In this document: one piece after another, positions 46,440 to 58,474 of the stretch | Layout: each line of letters begins with the position of its first letter | Position numbering within the stretch: position 1 is the stretch's first letter | NCBI GenBank assembly: GCA_950295325.1 | Contig: OX485804.1 | Coordinates: 44,826,001 to 44,890,000, forward strand | DNA: 64,000 bases | Origin: Polytrichum commune | Lineage: Eukaryota > Streptophyta > Polytrichopsida > Polytrichales > Polytrichaceae | Reading direction: 5' to 3' | Notes under the pieces: model-generated | What the model saw: only the letters and a program-made list of their open reading frames with translations | Database searches by the model: none | What the model was told of the DNA's origin: nothing | Position numbers and translations under genes: made by a program

Positions 46440-47885
46440 GATTTTTTGGGGGTAACTCTAGGGTGTTGTTTGTTCCTTTATCTGAGTGAATTGAGTGGGC
46501 TTAGTTATTATGTTGTGGTATTCATTATTGGGATTTTGTTGTTTGTATTTGGTGGTTTTGTTGTATGCTTGGGTGGGGAGTAATGATGCTTGGTGGTTTT
46601 CCAATTTTTGTTTGTTGAAGATGAGTAGGGTGAAAAATTAGATTGATATCAAGTGGATTTGTTGCATGCATGCATATACATTGAAGGGAGGTGGCATTGT
46701 TTGAAGAGGTTGGTGATGTTGTTCATGTGATTGCCTTTTCAGATGCATGTTGTGAGGATAGTCAGTGTTACATATCATATGGCCCCTTTGAGGGTGTCCA
46801 CCAATGGTTGGTATTTTGGTTTCCTTATGTTGGGATGTAATGGTGGGGTCGCGGTCTTGGCAAAACGTGATTTGGATGAATTGTAGACTTGAGTTCAAGG
46901 TGGAATAATGTGTGGATTCACTAGGGAGGTAGTAGTGATGATAAGGATGTCATGTTTGAGTCTGGCAAGGCATGGGGGGGGGGGGGGCTTCTTAAATAGA
47001 TACCAACATTCATTAGTAGTATGTCTTTTGTGGTGAAGTTGGACAAGAGAAGCCTGTGTATTTGCCATATTGTTTTGTTGTGTTGGGTTACTTGGATGTT
47101 GGTGAGGGTGTATTTGCACACATGAAGAGGAGGTGGAGGCATGTGTCGGATTCTTGTAGCAAACAAAGGTTATAGAGGGTGGAGGGGAATTGGGTAGGCC
47201 AAATCATGGGTTTTTAGTGTTGGCCCATGTATTGGCCGTATTGCATTTAAAGGGTTGTGTGAGTTGTGCATCTTTGTATTGGGGTGTTGAACAAAAAGGG
47301 GAGTGAATGAGTGGGTTCTTAAGCCATTTTGCTATGGGTTATTGAGGTGGTATTGTGGTCGTAAGTTGGCAGGTTGATTCCCGGAGGGTGCACCTTTCAT
47401 AACACGTATGAGTATATGTGAGTGCACAAAAGGGTATTTATTTGAACTTTGCCGTACTACATTTACATACATTGCACAAATTATAGTTTGTAGTCGTGTA
47501 CATATTTGAATGACCTGTAGAAAATATACGACATTTGTATAGTATGGTAGTGTCACTAGACTTTATGGGATAAATATCTAATATTGGATGAAACTAGGAT
47601 GTATAAATTTATCATTTTATTATCTCATCCATGCATGTATGGAAGAGGGAATCTTAGGGTTTTGGAAAGGGTCATTGAGTTGAGAACAAGGCCACTTTCT
47701 GCTTAAGGTTGTAAGATGAATGGGTTGCATTTCTTTGTGGAGGTTGATCCAAGGGGAATGTGGATGGTTGATGCATGTAGTGATTGCAGGCATTGAGTGG
47801 CTTAGAAGGTAGGTCTTGTGGCAAAGGCCCACAAATTTTTTTGTTGAAATTGAGAAGGTGCTCAAAACTCCTTGTTTTTCTCATT
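46440..47885 (-). pseudogene. Strand-asymmetric C+A-rich relic (third large tract)
   Basis: The plus strand is G/T-rich with few C's. Minus-strand frames (47884-47672, 47556-47332, 47166-46921, 46898-46638) are rich in His, Thr, Pro and Asn, as in 17278-18700. A run of 12 G's lies near 46976-46987. No motif is identifiable, and relation to the other tracts rests on composition only. Confidence 0.25.
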
Positions 47886-48561
47886 CGTTTTGTGTATTTC
47901 CCATAACCCCTACCTCCTCTCGGGTGCTCGTCACATTGGTGGTTTTGTGTATTGGATTATGGAAGCAACAATAGGTGTTTATGAATAAATTCTTCCATCA
48001 ATTGAATTCTAGGTTTTGGATAGAGAGCATGATGCTTGTCTTGTTTCTAACTTAAGCCATGGCTATTATTGAATCATGGATGGTAGAGACTATTTAACAA
48101 GTGGAATAAAATGGGTCAAGTAGATTTTTTTTGTTCAAAGTACTTTGAGTTTTGATTGCTATGAGAATTACAACATGCATGCAAGGAAAGTCAATATAAG
48201 AACACACAAGAAACTAGAATCGTCAAAATAATGTTGTGGACCCAAAAAAATAACCACGGGGGGTTGACTATCGGAATTTTAGAAACCACGTGAGATAAAA
48301 AATAGGGTCAATTTAATTCGTTGAGGGTAAAATTTATAACTTCGTTAGATCTACCATAGCTTTGGAAATATGTCCCATACATGATTATATATAAAATAGG
48401 GCGGTGAATAATTCCTCCATTTTAGTAATCAGTAGAAAAAAAATAGGATTATAGATATTGGATCCCCCCAAATGTGTGTAGTAGAATCAATAGAATAATT
48501 ATGGGTTTGACTACTTGGATGAAGAATTGTGTAAATTCTGTCCAAATTTGAATGAAAAGTG
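47886..48561. other. Gene-free stretch
   Basis: AT-rich; no feature recognised. Confidence 0.6.
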
Positions 48562-49037
48562 TTAGTATGGAGGGAAAATGTTGTGGATTTTTTGGGGGGA
48601 AGGAACATTGTGACTTCTCAACGGCCCTTGGGTTGGCTTAGGATTTGGACAAGCATGGTGGCGTGAAGGCGGTGAAGCGTTTGGGTAGGAGGTCTTGCGT
48701 TGGTGAAGCGTGAAGCAGTGAAGTAGTGAAGCGCAGCACAAAGGTGGTAGGTAAGACACATTTTTTGGAGCTTTCTTCGTTGCTCCATAGCATTCACAAC
48801 ATTCACACAGGTGTTTCACAAGCGCCAAAGATTCGGCTTGCTCCTCTTGCGGTAAGAGTCAATTTCGAACTCCAACTTCTTGATTTTTCTTGATTGTTGT
48901 GCGGTAAGATTCAACTTTGTATTACCTGGTTGTCATTCATCCTCCTGTGCAATTTGGAGCCAAAGCGCCGGAGTTTCTGCTCCTCTGCTTTAAGAAACAG
49001 ATAGTTTTTGGTTGTGCAGACAAAACGTTGGGAGAAA

Positions 49038-49127
49038 ATGACCGAGACTTATGCGGAACTTGAGGAGCTTCTCGACTACGAGGATGAGGAGGAGGCCGCT
49101 CCCAATGCCGTAGCGGGAAGACCCTGA
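49038..49127 (+). CDS. Orphan exon-like frame resembling UAP56/SUB2 helicase N-terminus
   Basis: ATG at 49038 opens MTETYAELEELLDYEDEEEA followed by APNAVAGRP and TGA (29 residues). The pattern E-E-L-L-D-Y-E-x-E-E-x-x-AP-x-x-V closely resembles the first ~25 residues of plant UAP56/DEAD-box helicase 56 (EELLDYEEEDEKAPDSV type), a TREX-complex mRNA-export ATPase. A GC-richer 5'-leader-like region precedes it (48600-49037). The conserved core (GYVGIHSSGF, Q motif, DEAD) is absent downstream in this window. It may be a captured promoter-plus-first-exon fragment, or a first exon whose remainder was lost or lies beyond a very long intron. Similarity is by eye over a short acidic stretch. Confidence 0.4.
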   Translation: MTETYAELEELLDYEDEEEAAPNAVAGRP

Positions 49128-50952
49128 AGAAAGAGTATTGGGTGTGAAGAAGTTGTTGGGTCGGTTGCGGTTGAGTACGAGTATTGGGTGTGTGCGTTGT
49201 GGGATTGGATCTTGGGGTTTTGTATTTCGAGGGATACGATCGGATGTGTTTCTGGGCATCAGTGGTTGCATCCAGAGGAGCCTGGGAAGGAACAGATACC
49301 AAATTGGGTAGTGATTGGAATTGGCGATTGGTACAAATCAAAAAATCTGGAGAAATAATCATGATTACCAGACAATCCAAGCTGGTGAAAGTCTTGTTTC
49401 CCATAGATTTCTAAATAAACATGTTCAATTCTCTAACTCAAAAAACCTAGTTTTCAAGCCATGAAATTATGAAAATTAAGATTGGAATGTAGTTCGTTCG
49501 TCATAAATTTTTGTTATTAGTTTTACTTGTCTTGCTAGTAGTGTCTAATATGCCAACATTCTATTCATTGCCTTTTTGCTACAACAACCTTTTGTAGATG
49601 ATCGATGATGCGCTACAACATTTGGCACCTCACCATGGTAGACTCGGAGGATTGCGCTTTGCCTTGGAGGATACGTGATGGAGTGGTTGGAGACTTCGAA
49701 GGTTGCCCGCCTCATGCCAATAATTAGTTTTAGTTATTTGTCATCATTGGTGTTAAACCTCTCCAAAACATTTTGTCTTATCATGACATTGTAGAGGATA
49801 TCGATATGTACCTTGACATGTATCAGAGGGTGCATAGTTATATCCTAACCCTTCACATTGTAAATATTTGGTACAATGTTGAATGTATTTGTGAACACAA
49901 TTAAAGTAAATGTTTTCAATTTTTGTATTTGGTTTTTTCAATTGAAAATAATCTTTTGTTTTGGAGTAGATAATTATACAAAATTTCATATTTTATGACA
50001 ATTGATTATAATTCTTGTTTTGTTCTATCCGTGTTTACAACTTGTCTATGTTAGCTTGTACATTTTGTTATCTTCATGTTCATTGGTAATCTTTTAACTA
50101 AACTCCAAGTGTTATTGGTTGTGTTTTGAATGGCATTTTGAATGCTTTAGCATTGGTATAACTAATTGAAACCAATTAAATGATAAGATGGATGGTGTGG
50201 AACGTTTGTTGCTCACATAGTTGATTTTGTAATGCTATAGTATTCCGTTCATTATTTGGTACTTGTACGATTTATAAAAAAAATATGATGCCAAAAATTG
50301 GTCTCTCTAAAAATTTACAAATAAACATAGGGTGCTTAAAAATATGTCAAAGTAACTTTATATCTACAAATAGGGAGGGAAAAAATACCGAGAGGTGCAT
50401 AAATACCCCCCCATTAAATACCCCATTATCGCACGTGGTTACAAAATGTAAGGGGGTGTGACCCCCCCGTGAAAATAACTCCAATTAAGGTTCGGTTTGT
50501 TGGGAGGATTTATTGGATACGTAGAAAATTTGGTAATCATTGGGTAGAGTATAGGGATCCAATTGACTTGATAAACCGTCCATCAAACATGGACATTGGC
50601 TTATGTTGGTATCAAAAAGGCCAACAACAAGTGAACTTAGAATCTTACTAATCATTTGATGAAAAATTGCATATGATCTTACCAAATTTTTTAAACAATA
50701 ATTGCATGAGCTTCTAGGACATATATTATAAACTTAGATGCTTATGAGTTACACTCGGGGGATGAAAAAATCTTTAGTGACTTTATGATAAATGCTAGGA
50801 TTTTGCATCTTACATATGAGAGGGGTTGATTGCTATTCAAAAGTATATTTATATGCTTATATTAATGACTATATATGAATGTAATCTTTTTATGTATACA
50901 TATTGTCACTTGTATTTTTATCATTATAATTATATGTGTATTGCTTGGTTTC

Positions 50953-50987
<35 letters not shown>

Positions 50988-51482
50988 CCAAAATATTAAT
51001 TGTGCCCAAGGGCACCTTCTTTGTTGATCATACCTTGCAATTTCGCAATAACAAATACTCATCCTAAGAATTAGGTTTTTTTGGATGACAAACTACACAA
51101 CTCATCAAATCGACATTATCGTCAGCATCGTAACTCTCGGTAACCTATTAAGAAACCAACAACATTTATTGTGTTTGTTACATGTGTGTAGTTTATGCTC
51201 CAATGACAATCTTCATGATTCACGATCACGAACCGGACGAGACCAACTCCCAATCCAATCCAACAGCCAAAGTGTTTATGACCGAGGGGCCGATCACACC
51301 AGCCACTACTGGCACCATCCATCAACACCTCCAGCTACAACAACGTAAAAAGTGGTGGACCAACATCTACTTCTGAACGTAATCTCCAACAATTTCACGA
51401 CTGGCACCGGACACGCGAGTCAATGTGACCAGGCGACACGAGTTAGCGTCCGAAAAAGATTCTCAAACATTATCAATCAAAA
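49128..51482. other. Gene-free stretch
   Basis: No complete gene. Contains a CAA trinucleotide tract at 50952-50989 followed by the palindrome GTGCCC-AA-GGGCAC (51002-51015). Short frames at 50469-50651 and 51085-51376 show no known motif. Confidence 0.5.
50952..50989. repeat. CAA trinucleotide microsatellite
   Basis: About twelve CAA units. A shorter AAC tract of the same kind lies at 42347-42370, inside the second Harbinger element. Confidence 0.95.
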
Positions 51483-51680
51483 CCCTAGTGTTTCCAAGTC
51501 CAAACACTCCCATGTTACGATCTTCCAGTTTTCCTTTGTTAAATCGAGGTATATTCCATAGATTCTTCTTCTAACAACGACGGATAAAATTTTCCGTAAA
51601 GCCTTCAACTTCAACCGGTCGGTCGTTCCTCAAACTCCACCGGTTCATCCATAACGAGCAGCCGGTTCTCCCCCTCCCTT
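51483..51680 (-). repeat. AACCGGTT-family repeat, copy
   Basis: Inverted copy: CCCTAGTGTTTCCAAGTCC, ATATTCCATAGATTC, CTTCAACTTCAACCGGTC, CTCCACCGGTTCATCC and GAGCAGCCGGTTCTCC match 36311-36530 in order. Confidence 0.7.
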
Positions 51681-51770
51681 TCCTCGGACGGCGTGCCCAC
51701 AACACATGATTAAAACCCTTACACTAAACCCATCACCCACATGTGGGTTTAGAGTTAAATAAGCAATTTT

Positions 51771-51860
51771 GTGTGTGTGTGTGTGTGTAAACGGCACCTC
51801 GATAATTAGGTCGACTTTCACACCCGACTAAGTTAGCTAGCTTAGCTTAGCTTAGCTTAG
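51771..51860. repeat. GT microsatellite and CTTAG pentamer tract
   Basis: GT repeated nine times at 51771-51788, and CTTAG repeated four times at 51841-51860, directly after a TTAGCTAG palindrome. Confidence 0.9.
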
Positions 51861-52312
51861 CCTGCAAGCTGGGGGACCGAGCCGGCCCCAACCACCACTT
51901 TCGGGACCCGAGAATCTCCCTCTCATGTGCTTACTTAATTAGGGCCTGACTCCACAACACACGTAGCCTAATTAAGTTAATTCCACTCGATTAAGAAACG
52001 ATAAACTGCCCCCCAACAGCTAGTATGACTTGGATCGACAAGTGTCGGATTATTTCGGGGACATAATAGCCGTCTAGTACACGATGAATGAAAGAAAACC
52101 CACCCATTCTTAAACGGCGCTTAATTAATCCATCATATATGATTGTGAAGTTGAGATGCGGTTGCATCACTCGATTCTTTCCGATAAATATAAACTTCCT
52201 CAGGTAGTATACATAATAATACTCCTCATAGCGAGAGAGTGTGTGTTTTTTGTAGTGTGTGCCTAATCTATTATGGCCGGCCTACTTATGTGGCATATTG
52301 TGTAAGAGGGAA

Positions 52313-52329
52313 GGGGGGGGGGGGGGGGG
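52313..52329. repeat. Run of 17 G residues
   Basis: Homopolymer 80 bp before the MITE at 52409. Other G or C runs occur near 28509, 46976 and 54470. Length may be affected by sequencing. Confidence 0.9.
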
Positions 52330-52408
52330 CTAGCTATAGTGCAACGACGAGTGTGATATAGACTAGATTTAGAACCTCAATTTTACGTGGATATATATAT
52401 ATATATAA

Positions 52409-52906
52409 GGGCCACTTCACACACGAGACTGAGAGCCCGTGACCAGTACACTTCGAGCACTCTCATTGGTGGAAAAGGCGGAGCCAGTCCAAGTTCGCTT
52501 CACACTATGCTTGAGGGACCAATGGAGTACGTGAATGCAAGATGGATGTAAAGTTTACATGGATTCCTACGTGGCATCAAATGGATCATGTTTCATGGTC
52601 ACTTGGACTATTTTCAAGAACCGCCTCTTGGAGGTTGGTCCAATACAAAACCGGGAGACCATTACACTTTGAACGCTCACAACCGTTGATTTATTATATT
52701 TTATCATGTGTGAGGATCTGCATGAATAGGAATTCATTGTAATAGCATTTGGTTGAGGTCCCGGTCACGTGTGACTTCACACCACACCGAGGATCCGTGA
52801 CCACACTACATGATTTTGGGGGTGTGTTGGGACGGCCTTTGGACACTTTCTTTTGGGCTCCCACAATTTCATGGTCACGGCTCTTGGCTTGTGTGTGAAG
52901 TGGCCC
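52409..52906 (+). mobile_element. Harbinger-type MITE, family A, copy 4 (best ends)
   Basis: 498 bp with perfect terminal inverted repeats GGGCCACTTCACACAC, preceded by TAA (52406-52408, at the end of a TA tract) and followed by TCA. It has the same internal landmarks as copies 1 and 2. The cleanest copy in the window; non-coding. Confidence 0.85.
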
Positions 52907-53454
52907 TCATATGTGGATTCGGAATTGCCTCCACTCTTTACCCACATAAATTCATTGATTTGGGCGAACCAACCCATACACTCGTTTCTTGTTGGATGCC
53001 AAAACCCTTGCCTCCGAGGAACCACTATACATGTTGGTTCACCCCAACCACAATAACCACCTTGGGTCAAAACCTCCGGTCCACAAAAACTTAGAACTTT
53101 TTTTTCTTTTTTTTTAATAAATCCGTCCATATAACAACCACATTATTTACATGTAAAAAATAACCACTGTGTTTTGTAATAGTGATAGTGAATTTTCAAT
53201 ATAGTGTGGTTTTAGCTGGGGCAACCTAATTGCACATACCACCCTAGCCAATATTGTGGAGTGTGGTGGCATGTTAAGTTCAGTTGCAAGCTTGTGTTAC
53301 CTCTATACTCTCATAGGAGCATGTTGATTAGTTGATTTCAGATGAACATATATATGCAAGTCTTATGTGGTTACTATTCGTATTTCATTCGTATTCCAAT
53401 TCCTTGCACCAAAAAAATAAGTGAAGATGAGAAGAAGAAGAAGAAACTTTGTAC

Positions 53455-53476
53455 CCCTAAACCCTAAACCCTAAAC
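53455..53476. repeat. Interstitial plant telomeric repeat
   Basis: Three perfect CCCTAAA heptamers. Too short to be a telomere; such telobox clusters are common in plant leaders and as relics of repair. Confidence 0.9.
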
Positions 53477-54009
53477 ATCACTAATTATTCATGTATTATT
53501 CACGTTGCAAAGGTTGTTGCCTTATTGGAGGGCCACTAATAGACGAAGGTAAAAACTATGAGGATGGCTATTTTTGGCCTTCTTGGAGTAACCGACACGG
53601 GGTATGATGGGAACATTGAGCCCCAATTCAATGTTTGAAGGTGAGCGAGATGTCAAGGTTGTTGCACAACTATCATCTAGTGGGATATACCCTAACCAAC
53701 AATCTCGCGATAGTCATGAGGGTCATTAGTGTGGAGCCCAAGCTCCTAATGTGTGGGTTCGACCCTCCCCTACCAACATCTTATGGCTAGATGTGAAAAC
53801 AAGGTTCATGCCTATTTTAACCTAGTGCTTGGCCACTTGAATTTATGGATAACTTTAATGTATGTTATTTTGACGAAATTTCTCAAAATAACACTATCGA
53901 ATCTTTTGAATGAATATTTCACCAATTCTCCATGATAGTTTATGTTTAAGAAACCAATTGAAGTCCTCCAAACACTTACTTCTATTATTGATTATAGTGT
54001 TGGATAGAT

Positions 54010-54140
54010 GTCACTATGGGCCATGGCTAAACACCCACGTTTTTGAGCTAGACCCCCACCACTATCACTAAGGAAAAGGGGGTCTAATAACATGACCCCC
54101 ACATGATTGTGGTTCATTCATCTCAAGTGCGTCCTTCCAT
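54010..54140 (+). repeat. Dispersed repeat related to 8068-8390
   Basis: CCATGGCTAAACACCCACG, TTTGAGCTAGACCCCCACCA and AGGAAAAGGGGGTCTAATAA match the arms of the fold-back at 8068-8390. Only one arm is seen here. Confidence 0.5.
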
Positions 54141-54901
54141 ACTAATGCGGAGCCTTCGATGCTAATTACGAGATCAAAGCGTTTAAAATATAAATCTATG
54201 AGCTATAACATAGATGCCTATGTTATGTCAGTCCCAAATATGCATATGAAAGCTTATTTCATTTCATGGGACAAAGCTCAACCCAAGTTATCTTTTTGAG
54301 CCGGTGGAGGCTGACGACTGCACCACTCTCACTTCTAATTTTCTCGAGGACTGGTGGAATTTACTTGAGGATAATACAAATGTCATCCATCATGGCCAAT
54401 AGGTGGGATTCTACAAGGACGGGGAGGAGGACCCAAAATTTGTCATGCAAAGCACCAATGAATCCTCCCCCCCCCCCCCCTCATGCATGCACCAACATCA
54501 CCTTACCTTGCCTCTCAAGGTTAAATGCTACACAGTGGGTACCCATTCCCGTTGCCTTACCTGAATGGAAAAACACAGTGGGGATGTGGTTGGTTTTTTC
54601 CCTCAAGTTTAGACCATTTGAACCACTACATCATTTATGGGATTTAGTGTCACTTGATATTTGTAGTTACATTGTGCTATAACTTTTTTTTTATCGTGGA
54701 TCTCATTTCTTACCAACAAAGGCCAAATTGGTTGTTTGGACAGTTGATAACGTTAACATCTTTACTTGGTAAGTTTTACATTAACAATAGAATGTTGTAG
54801 CAATGTGTAACTCCAAATAGTAAGTGATACTAAATCCCATAAACGGTGTAGAGGTCTAAGGAAGGAAGAGATTACCTTCTTCTGCAGCAAGACAACCACC
54901 C

Positions 54902-55674
54902 TTGGTTGGGACCCGGAATGGTGGTGATGGGTGGATGGATGGCTCCCATTTCCTTAACCACACCACCAAGTTTGGCAGAGACACGGTCGTTAACATGATC
55001 CCCAATGAGTCCAAAGCAACAAACAAATGGAAAGGGTACCTTTCTAGGACCTACAAGTTTTGTTGGTCTCAAATTTGGGACTCTCTTCAGTCCGGTAAGG
55101 AAGCAACTTTCATTTGGTCCATTATGCATAAGGCGGTCATGGTCAATAAATGAAGGGCACAGGTTGCCCCAATGTTCATTTCCAAAGCAACGTGTTTTTG
55201 GCCTTCCTAACACAAGCAAATTAGTTAAGCACAAGTTTGGGATTGCATCCAAGCTATGCGAGCTTGGCGATGGGCTATTTTCATCATGCATGATTTATGT
55301 GGGATTAGGGCTGGCAATTATGATAGCTTTCATTTGAAGCAAACCATCTTTGGTGAAAAGATTCCTAAATAGGTTGCCAAAAATATTAAGATTTGGCACC
55401 TCCTCTGTGGCATTACGCTATGGACTACTTTGATTGAGCACAACAATAGGGTGTTTAATCAAGAACAACGGCCCAAATCCAAGGTTAATCATTTTAATAT
55501 GGGAGGACCTCATTATGTTCGCCAAAGTGGCATGGGCTAGTGGTTAAATTTGTTAAGATTAACACCTATTCAGCCAAAGCCCTGCTCAAAGGTTTCGATC
55601 CAACCTTGGGCGACAGGCACGCCCTTTGTAGACGCGGCCTGGAATTATTCCCAGAATCTCACTCCGTCCACTAG
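54902..55674 (+). pseudogene. L1-like LINE ORF2 C-terminal remnant
   Basis: Residues KWKGYLSRTYKFCWSQIWDS and FIWSIMHKAVMVNKW, then (after stops at 55151 and beyond, same frame) AQVWDCIQAMRAWRWAIF, KIWHLLCGITLWTTLIEHNN and RVFNQEQ form the usual zf-RVT-type tail after a LINE reverse transcriptase (zinc-binding Cys residues lost, with the LW-x-x-x-IE-x-N signature). A frameshift near 55500 leads to EDLIMFAKVAWASG, and a last open piece runs from 55543 to TAG 55672-55674 (VKFVKINTYSAKALLKGFDP...). No endonuclease or RT core remains, so it is a 5'-truncated or decayed copy. The GT-rich DNA up to about 56140, ending in T-rich sequence, may be its 3' untranslated region. Confidence 0.7.
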
Positions 55675-56406
55675 GGTTGTTACTTCGAATCCAACCCATA
55701 AAGCCAAACCAACAAAAAAGTAAGTTACGTCATGGTCTTATACCTGTTGTAAAGATCCGTTTAACTTGGTTGTTAAACGAACAATAAAAGAAAATGACGG
55801 AATTGAATTGAGTTAGATTTGATAATGGAAGGGTGAAGCATACTGAATCGTTGATGTGGGGGGGGGCAACATGGTGCTACTTGGAATTGGAAAAGACAAC
55901 GTATGTAAGTGGTTTGGCACTTGGGTTACTGGGTGGCTTGGGGGTTGTGATTGGTTGGTGGGCTGGGGGTGGTCCTTGGTTGGGTGGATTGTCCTTGGTG
56001 GGGTCCACGTCTCTTTATCTCGCAGTGTGGCGCGTCCAAAGGGCTCTGCCTCCCCTCGAAGTGGGCGCGTGTTCCTTTGTTTTTTTTAATGCATTTGGTG
56101 TTGGCTTGTTGGCCTTCTGTCTCAGTTTTTCTTTTAATAATAAGCTTACCCTGGATCTAAGATTCCGAGAGAGCCCATGATGTTTTTTTTTCACATACGT
56201 AAACTTAATAGTAGCTGGTACAGCTGGAAGCACTCGGGACCTAATAAAGAAATCTAGTTGGCTGAATCTGAGATAGTCTATTTGGAGGGTAAATGCCCAC
56301 ATGACCTGGATTTATGTGTATATATAGTTTTAACAAATAACTTTACTCCTCGTAAACTTGAGATGAAATGGATTCTCGAGTCCCCAAACCCAATAGGCTT
56401 CATCTC
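55675..56406. other. Probable LINE 3' region, then gene-free DNA
   Basis: 55830-56140 is G/T-rich with long but meaningless frames. No gene recognised. Confidence 0.4.
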
Positions 56407-56567
56407 AATGAACGGAGCGAACCAATTGCTAGTTACAAATGAACCGGTTGAGTTTGAAAAATAGCCAATTGAAGTTCAAGACTTCAAGAAAATTACTAGA
56501 TCGTTTTAGGATAACTTATTGCAGTGTGCCCAATTTAATAGAGAGAAAATGAATGATGCCAACATGT
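56407..56567 (+). repeat. AACCGGTT-family repeat, truncated copy
   Basis: AATGAACGGAGCGAACCAAT, GAACCGGTTGAGTTTGA and TTGAAGTTCAAGACTTC match the family start. It stops matching after GATGCCAACATG. Confidence 0.7.
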
Positions 56568-56604
56568 AAGGTAGATGGGTTTAGTTTTTTCATTGGAGCC
56601 TTGG

Positions 56605-56925
56605 ATTTGATTGGTATGTGGTTTGGTGAGGATTAAAGAGCAAACATCATAAAGACACATGTTTAAAAGAGATTGGACTAAGTCTTCAAATATCAATAAC
56701 CACTTTACACTCAATAACGAACACAACTGGGAGGACCCATGTACCCAATTAAGAAATCATCAAACATGCACTTCCAATAACCATCACTGAATCAAGGGAG
56801 GTCCGACTTTCAATCCGGATTTTGGAGATGTTTCATCGTAGATTTGTTAATGCAACATGAGTTTTGTTGTGTGAATCTAATTAGTAGAAGTTGGTGGACG
56901 TGAAAACAAACGAAATAACACCCAC
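56605..56925 (+). repeat. Dispersed ~330-bp repeat, copy 3
   Basis: TTGATTGGTATGTGGTTTGG, AAAGAGCAAACATCATAAAG, CACTCAATAACGAACACAA and AAATAACACCCACGTAC follow 33632-33955 end to end. Confidence 0.75.
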
Positions 56926-57217
56926 GTACGGTAGAAGAAGCTAATTAGGGTTAGCTTCTTTAATTAGACACGTGAATTTGGCTCATGGTCGGAAGTACAA
57001 TCATTATAATTTGGTGGATGAGTAATGCATGGTGATTTAGATGGCGCCTTGATGATATTAGGGTTAATCACCTTCTCAAAAAGCAAACTATACCCACCAT
57101 CCTCCATAATTAGCAGTGATATCCACCGAGTTATGGCACAATTGATTTTTGTGGGTGAGGTGGGCAAATTAGGAGGCAGCATGTGGCTACGAGGTGCCGA
57201 CCAACTTGTATTATGGA

Positions 57218-57664
57218 CACTCTCATTGGTGGAAAAGGCAGAGCTGGTCCAAGTTCGCTTCATACTACGCTTGAGGGACCAACCGAGTATGTGAATGCAA
57301 GATGTAAAGTCTGCACGGATTCCTACATGGCATCGAATGGATCGTGTTTTGTGGTCACTTGGACTATTCTCAAAAACCACCTCTTGGAGGTAGGCCTAAC
57401 ACAAAACCAGGAGACCATGGCACTCCAAACACTCACAACCGTTGGTTTATCCTATTTTATCACGCGTCAAGACCCACATGAACATAATTTCCTTAAAATA
57501 ACATTTGGTTGAGGGTCCGGTCACATACGACTTCACACTACACTCGAGGGTCCGTGACCACACTACACGATTTGGGAGATGGTCTTGGGACGGTCTTTGG
57601 ACACTTTCTTTTGGGCTCTCACAATTTCATGGTCACGGCTCTTGGCTCGTGTGTGAGGTGGCCC
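57218..57664 (+). mobile_element. Harbinger-type MITE, family A, copy 5 (5'-truncated)
   Basis: Lacks the first ~50 bp of the family, joining at CACTCTCATTGGTGG, then runs complete to GTGTGTGAGGTGGCCC, followed by TAT. The start of the match is abrupt, so a deletion or a later insertion removed the left end. Confidence 0.8.
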
Positions 57665-58084
57665 TATAAGTGACACGCAAAAACGTTCCCGGACACCGCC
57701 TTCAACTACCTAATTAAGTACGCACCTACTTAACCAGGAGTCATGGGTACAAATCACTTCATTTCAGTTCATTTCATTCCATTTTATTTCACTTCACTTC
57801 ACCGCATGTAAACTTGAATTTGCATTTGATTTCGTCGATGATGATCATTGTCGTCGTAATAGGTGGCCTCGGACATCACTTAAACTTCGTGTGCCAGGAG
57901 TGGGTGGCTTAACTAACTTACTTTCATTTGCTGCTCACCAAAAAACAACAAGCCCTCTGATTCAAGTGCCACCAAGCTCCACACCACACACAAGTGTGGA
58001 GGGGAATTATTGCATACGAGCATGCGTGCCTTTCATTCATCCAACGTCAAAGTAAAAGTAATAAAAAAGAAGCCTTGAATAAGG
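57665..58084. other. Gene-free stretch
   Basis: Includes CATTTCATTTCA-like pentamer repeats (57755-57800) and one inverted unit of the AGAGGTACACTC family (about 57995-58050). No gene. Confidence 0.4.
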
Positions 58085-58440
58085 TACGTGGGTGTTGTTT
58101 GGTTCATGTTTCATGTTCGTCAACTTCTGCCAATTAGATTCACAAAACGAACTCGTGTTGCACTAGCAACTCTACGATGAACCGTCTGCAAAAATCGGAC
58201 TGAAAATTGGACCTACCTTGATTTACTTATGGTTGTCGGAAGTGCATGACTGTTGAGTTTCTTAATTGGATGCACAGGTCCTCCCAATTGTGTTCATCGT
58301 TGAGTGCATAGTAGTGATCCCTATTTGAAGACACTGATCAATTTCTTTCAGGCATGTGTCTTTATGATGTTTGTTTTTTGATCCTCGTTGAACGACACAC
58401 AGATCAAGTATGGAAGTCCGATTAAGAAAACCAACCACTT
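58085..58440 (-). repeat. Dispersed ~330-bp repeat, copy 4
   Basis: ACGTGGGTGTTGTTTGGTTC, CAACTTCTGCCAATTAGATT, GGTTGTCGGAAGTGCATGA and TTTATGATGTTTGTTTTTTG give the reverse-complement order of 33632-33955. Confidence 0.75.
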
Positions 58441-58474
58441 AATACCCATCTACCTTAGTATGTAACCTTCAGGA

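Noticed and set aside
48937-49404. 155-residue minus-strand frame rich in Pro/Thr/Gln
   Set aside because: It is antisense to the UAP56-like exon region, with no motif; it looks like a compositional artefact.
53455-53476. Chromosome end or subtelomere
   Set aside because: Only three heptamers, flanked by ordinary repeat-rich DNA on both sides.
53703-53775. Possible tRNA gene or SINE with a perfect B box (GGTTCGACCC)
   Set aside because: The A-box match is poor, no acceptor stem can be paired, and there is no flanking duplication.
55515-55720. A second tRNA-like SINE head (GGGCTAGTGG and GGTTTCGATCC resembling A and B boxes)
   Set aside because: The same bases read in frame as the end of the LINE ORF2 relic (EDLIMFAKVAWASG, then 55543-55674 to a stop). 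The box-like motifs are explained by coding sequence, and no target duplication was found.
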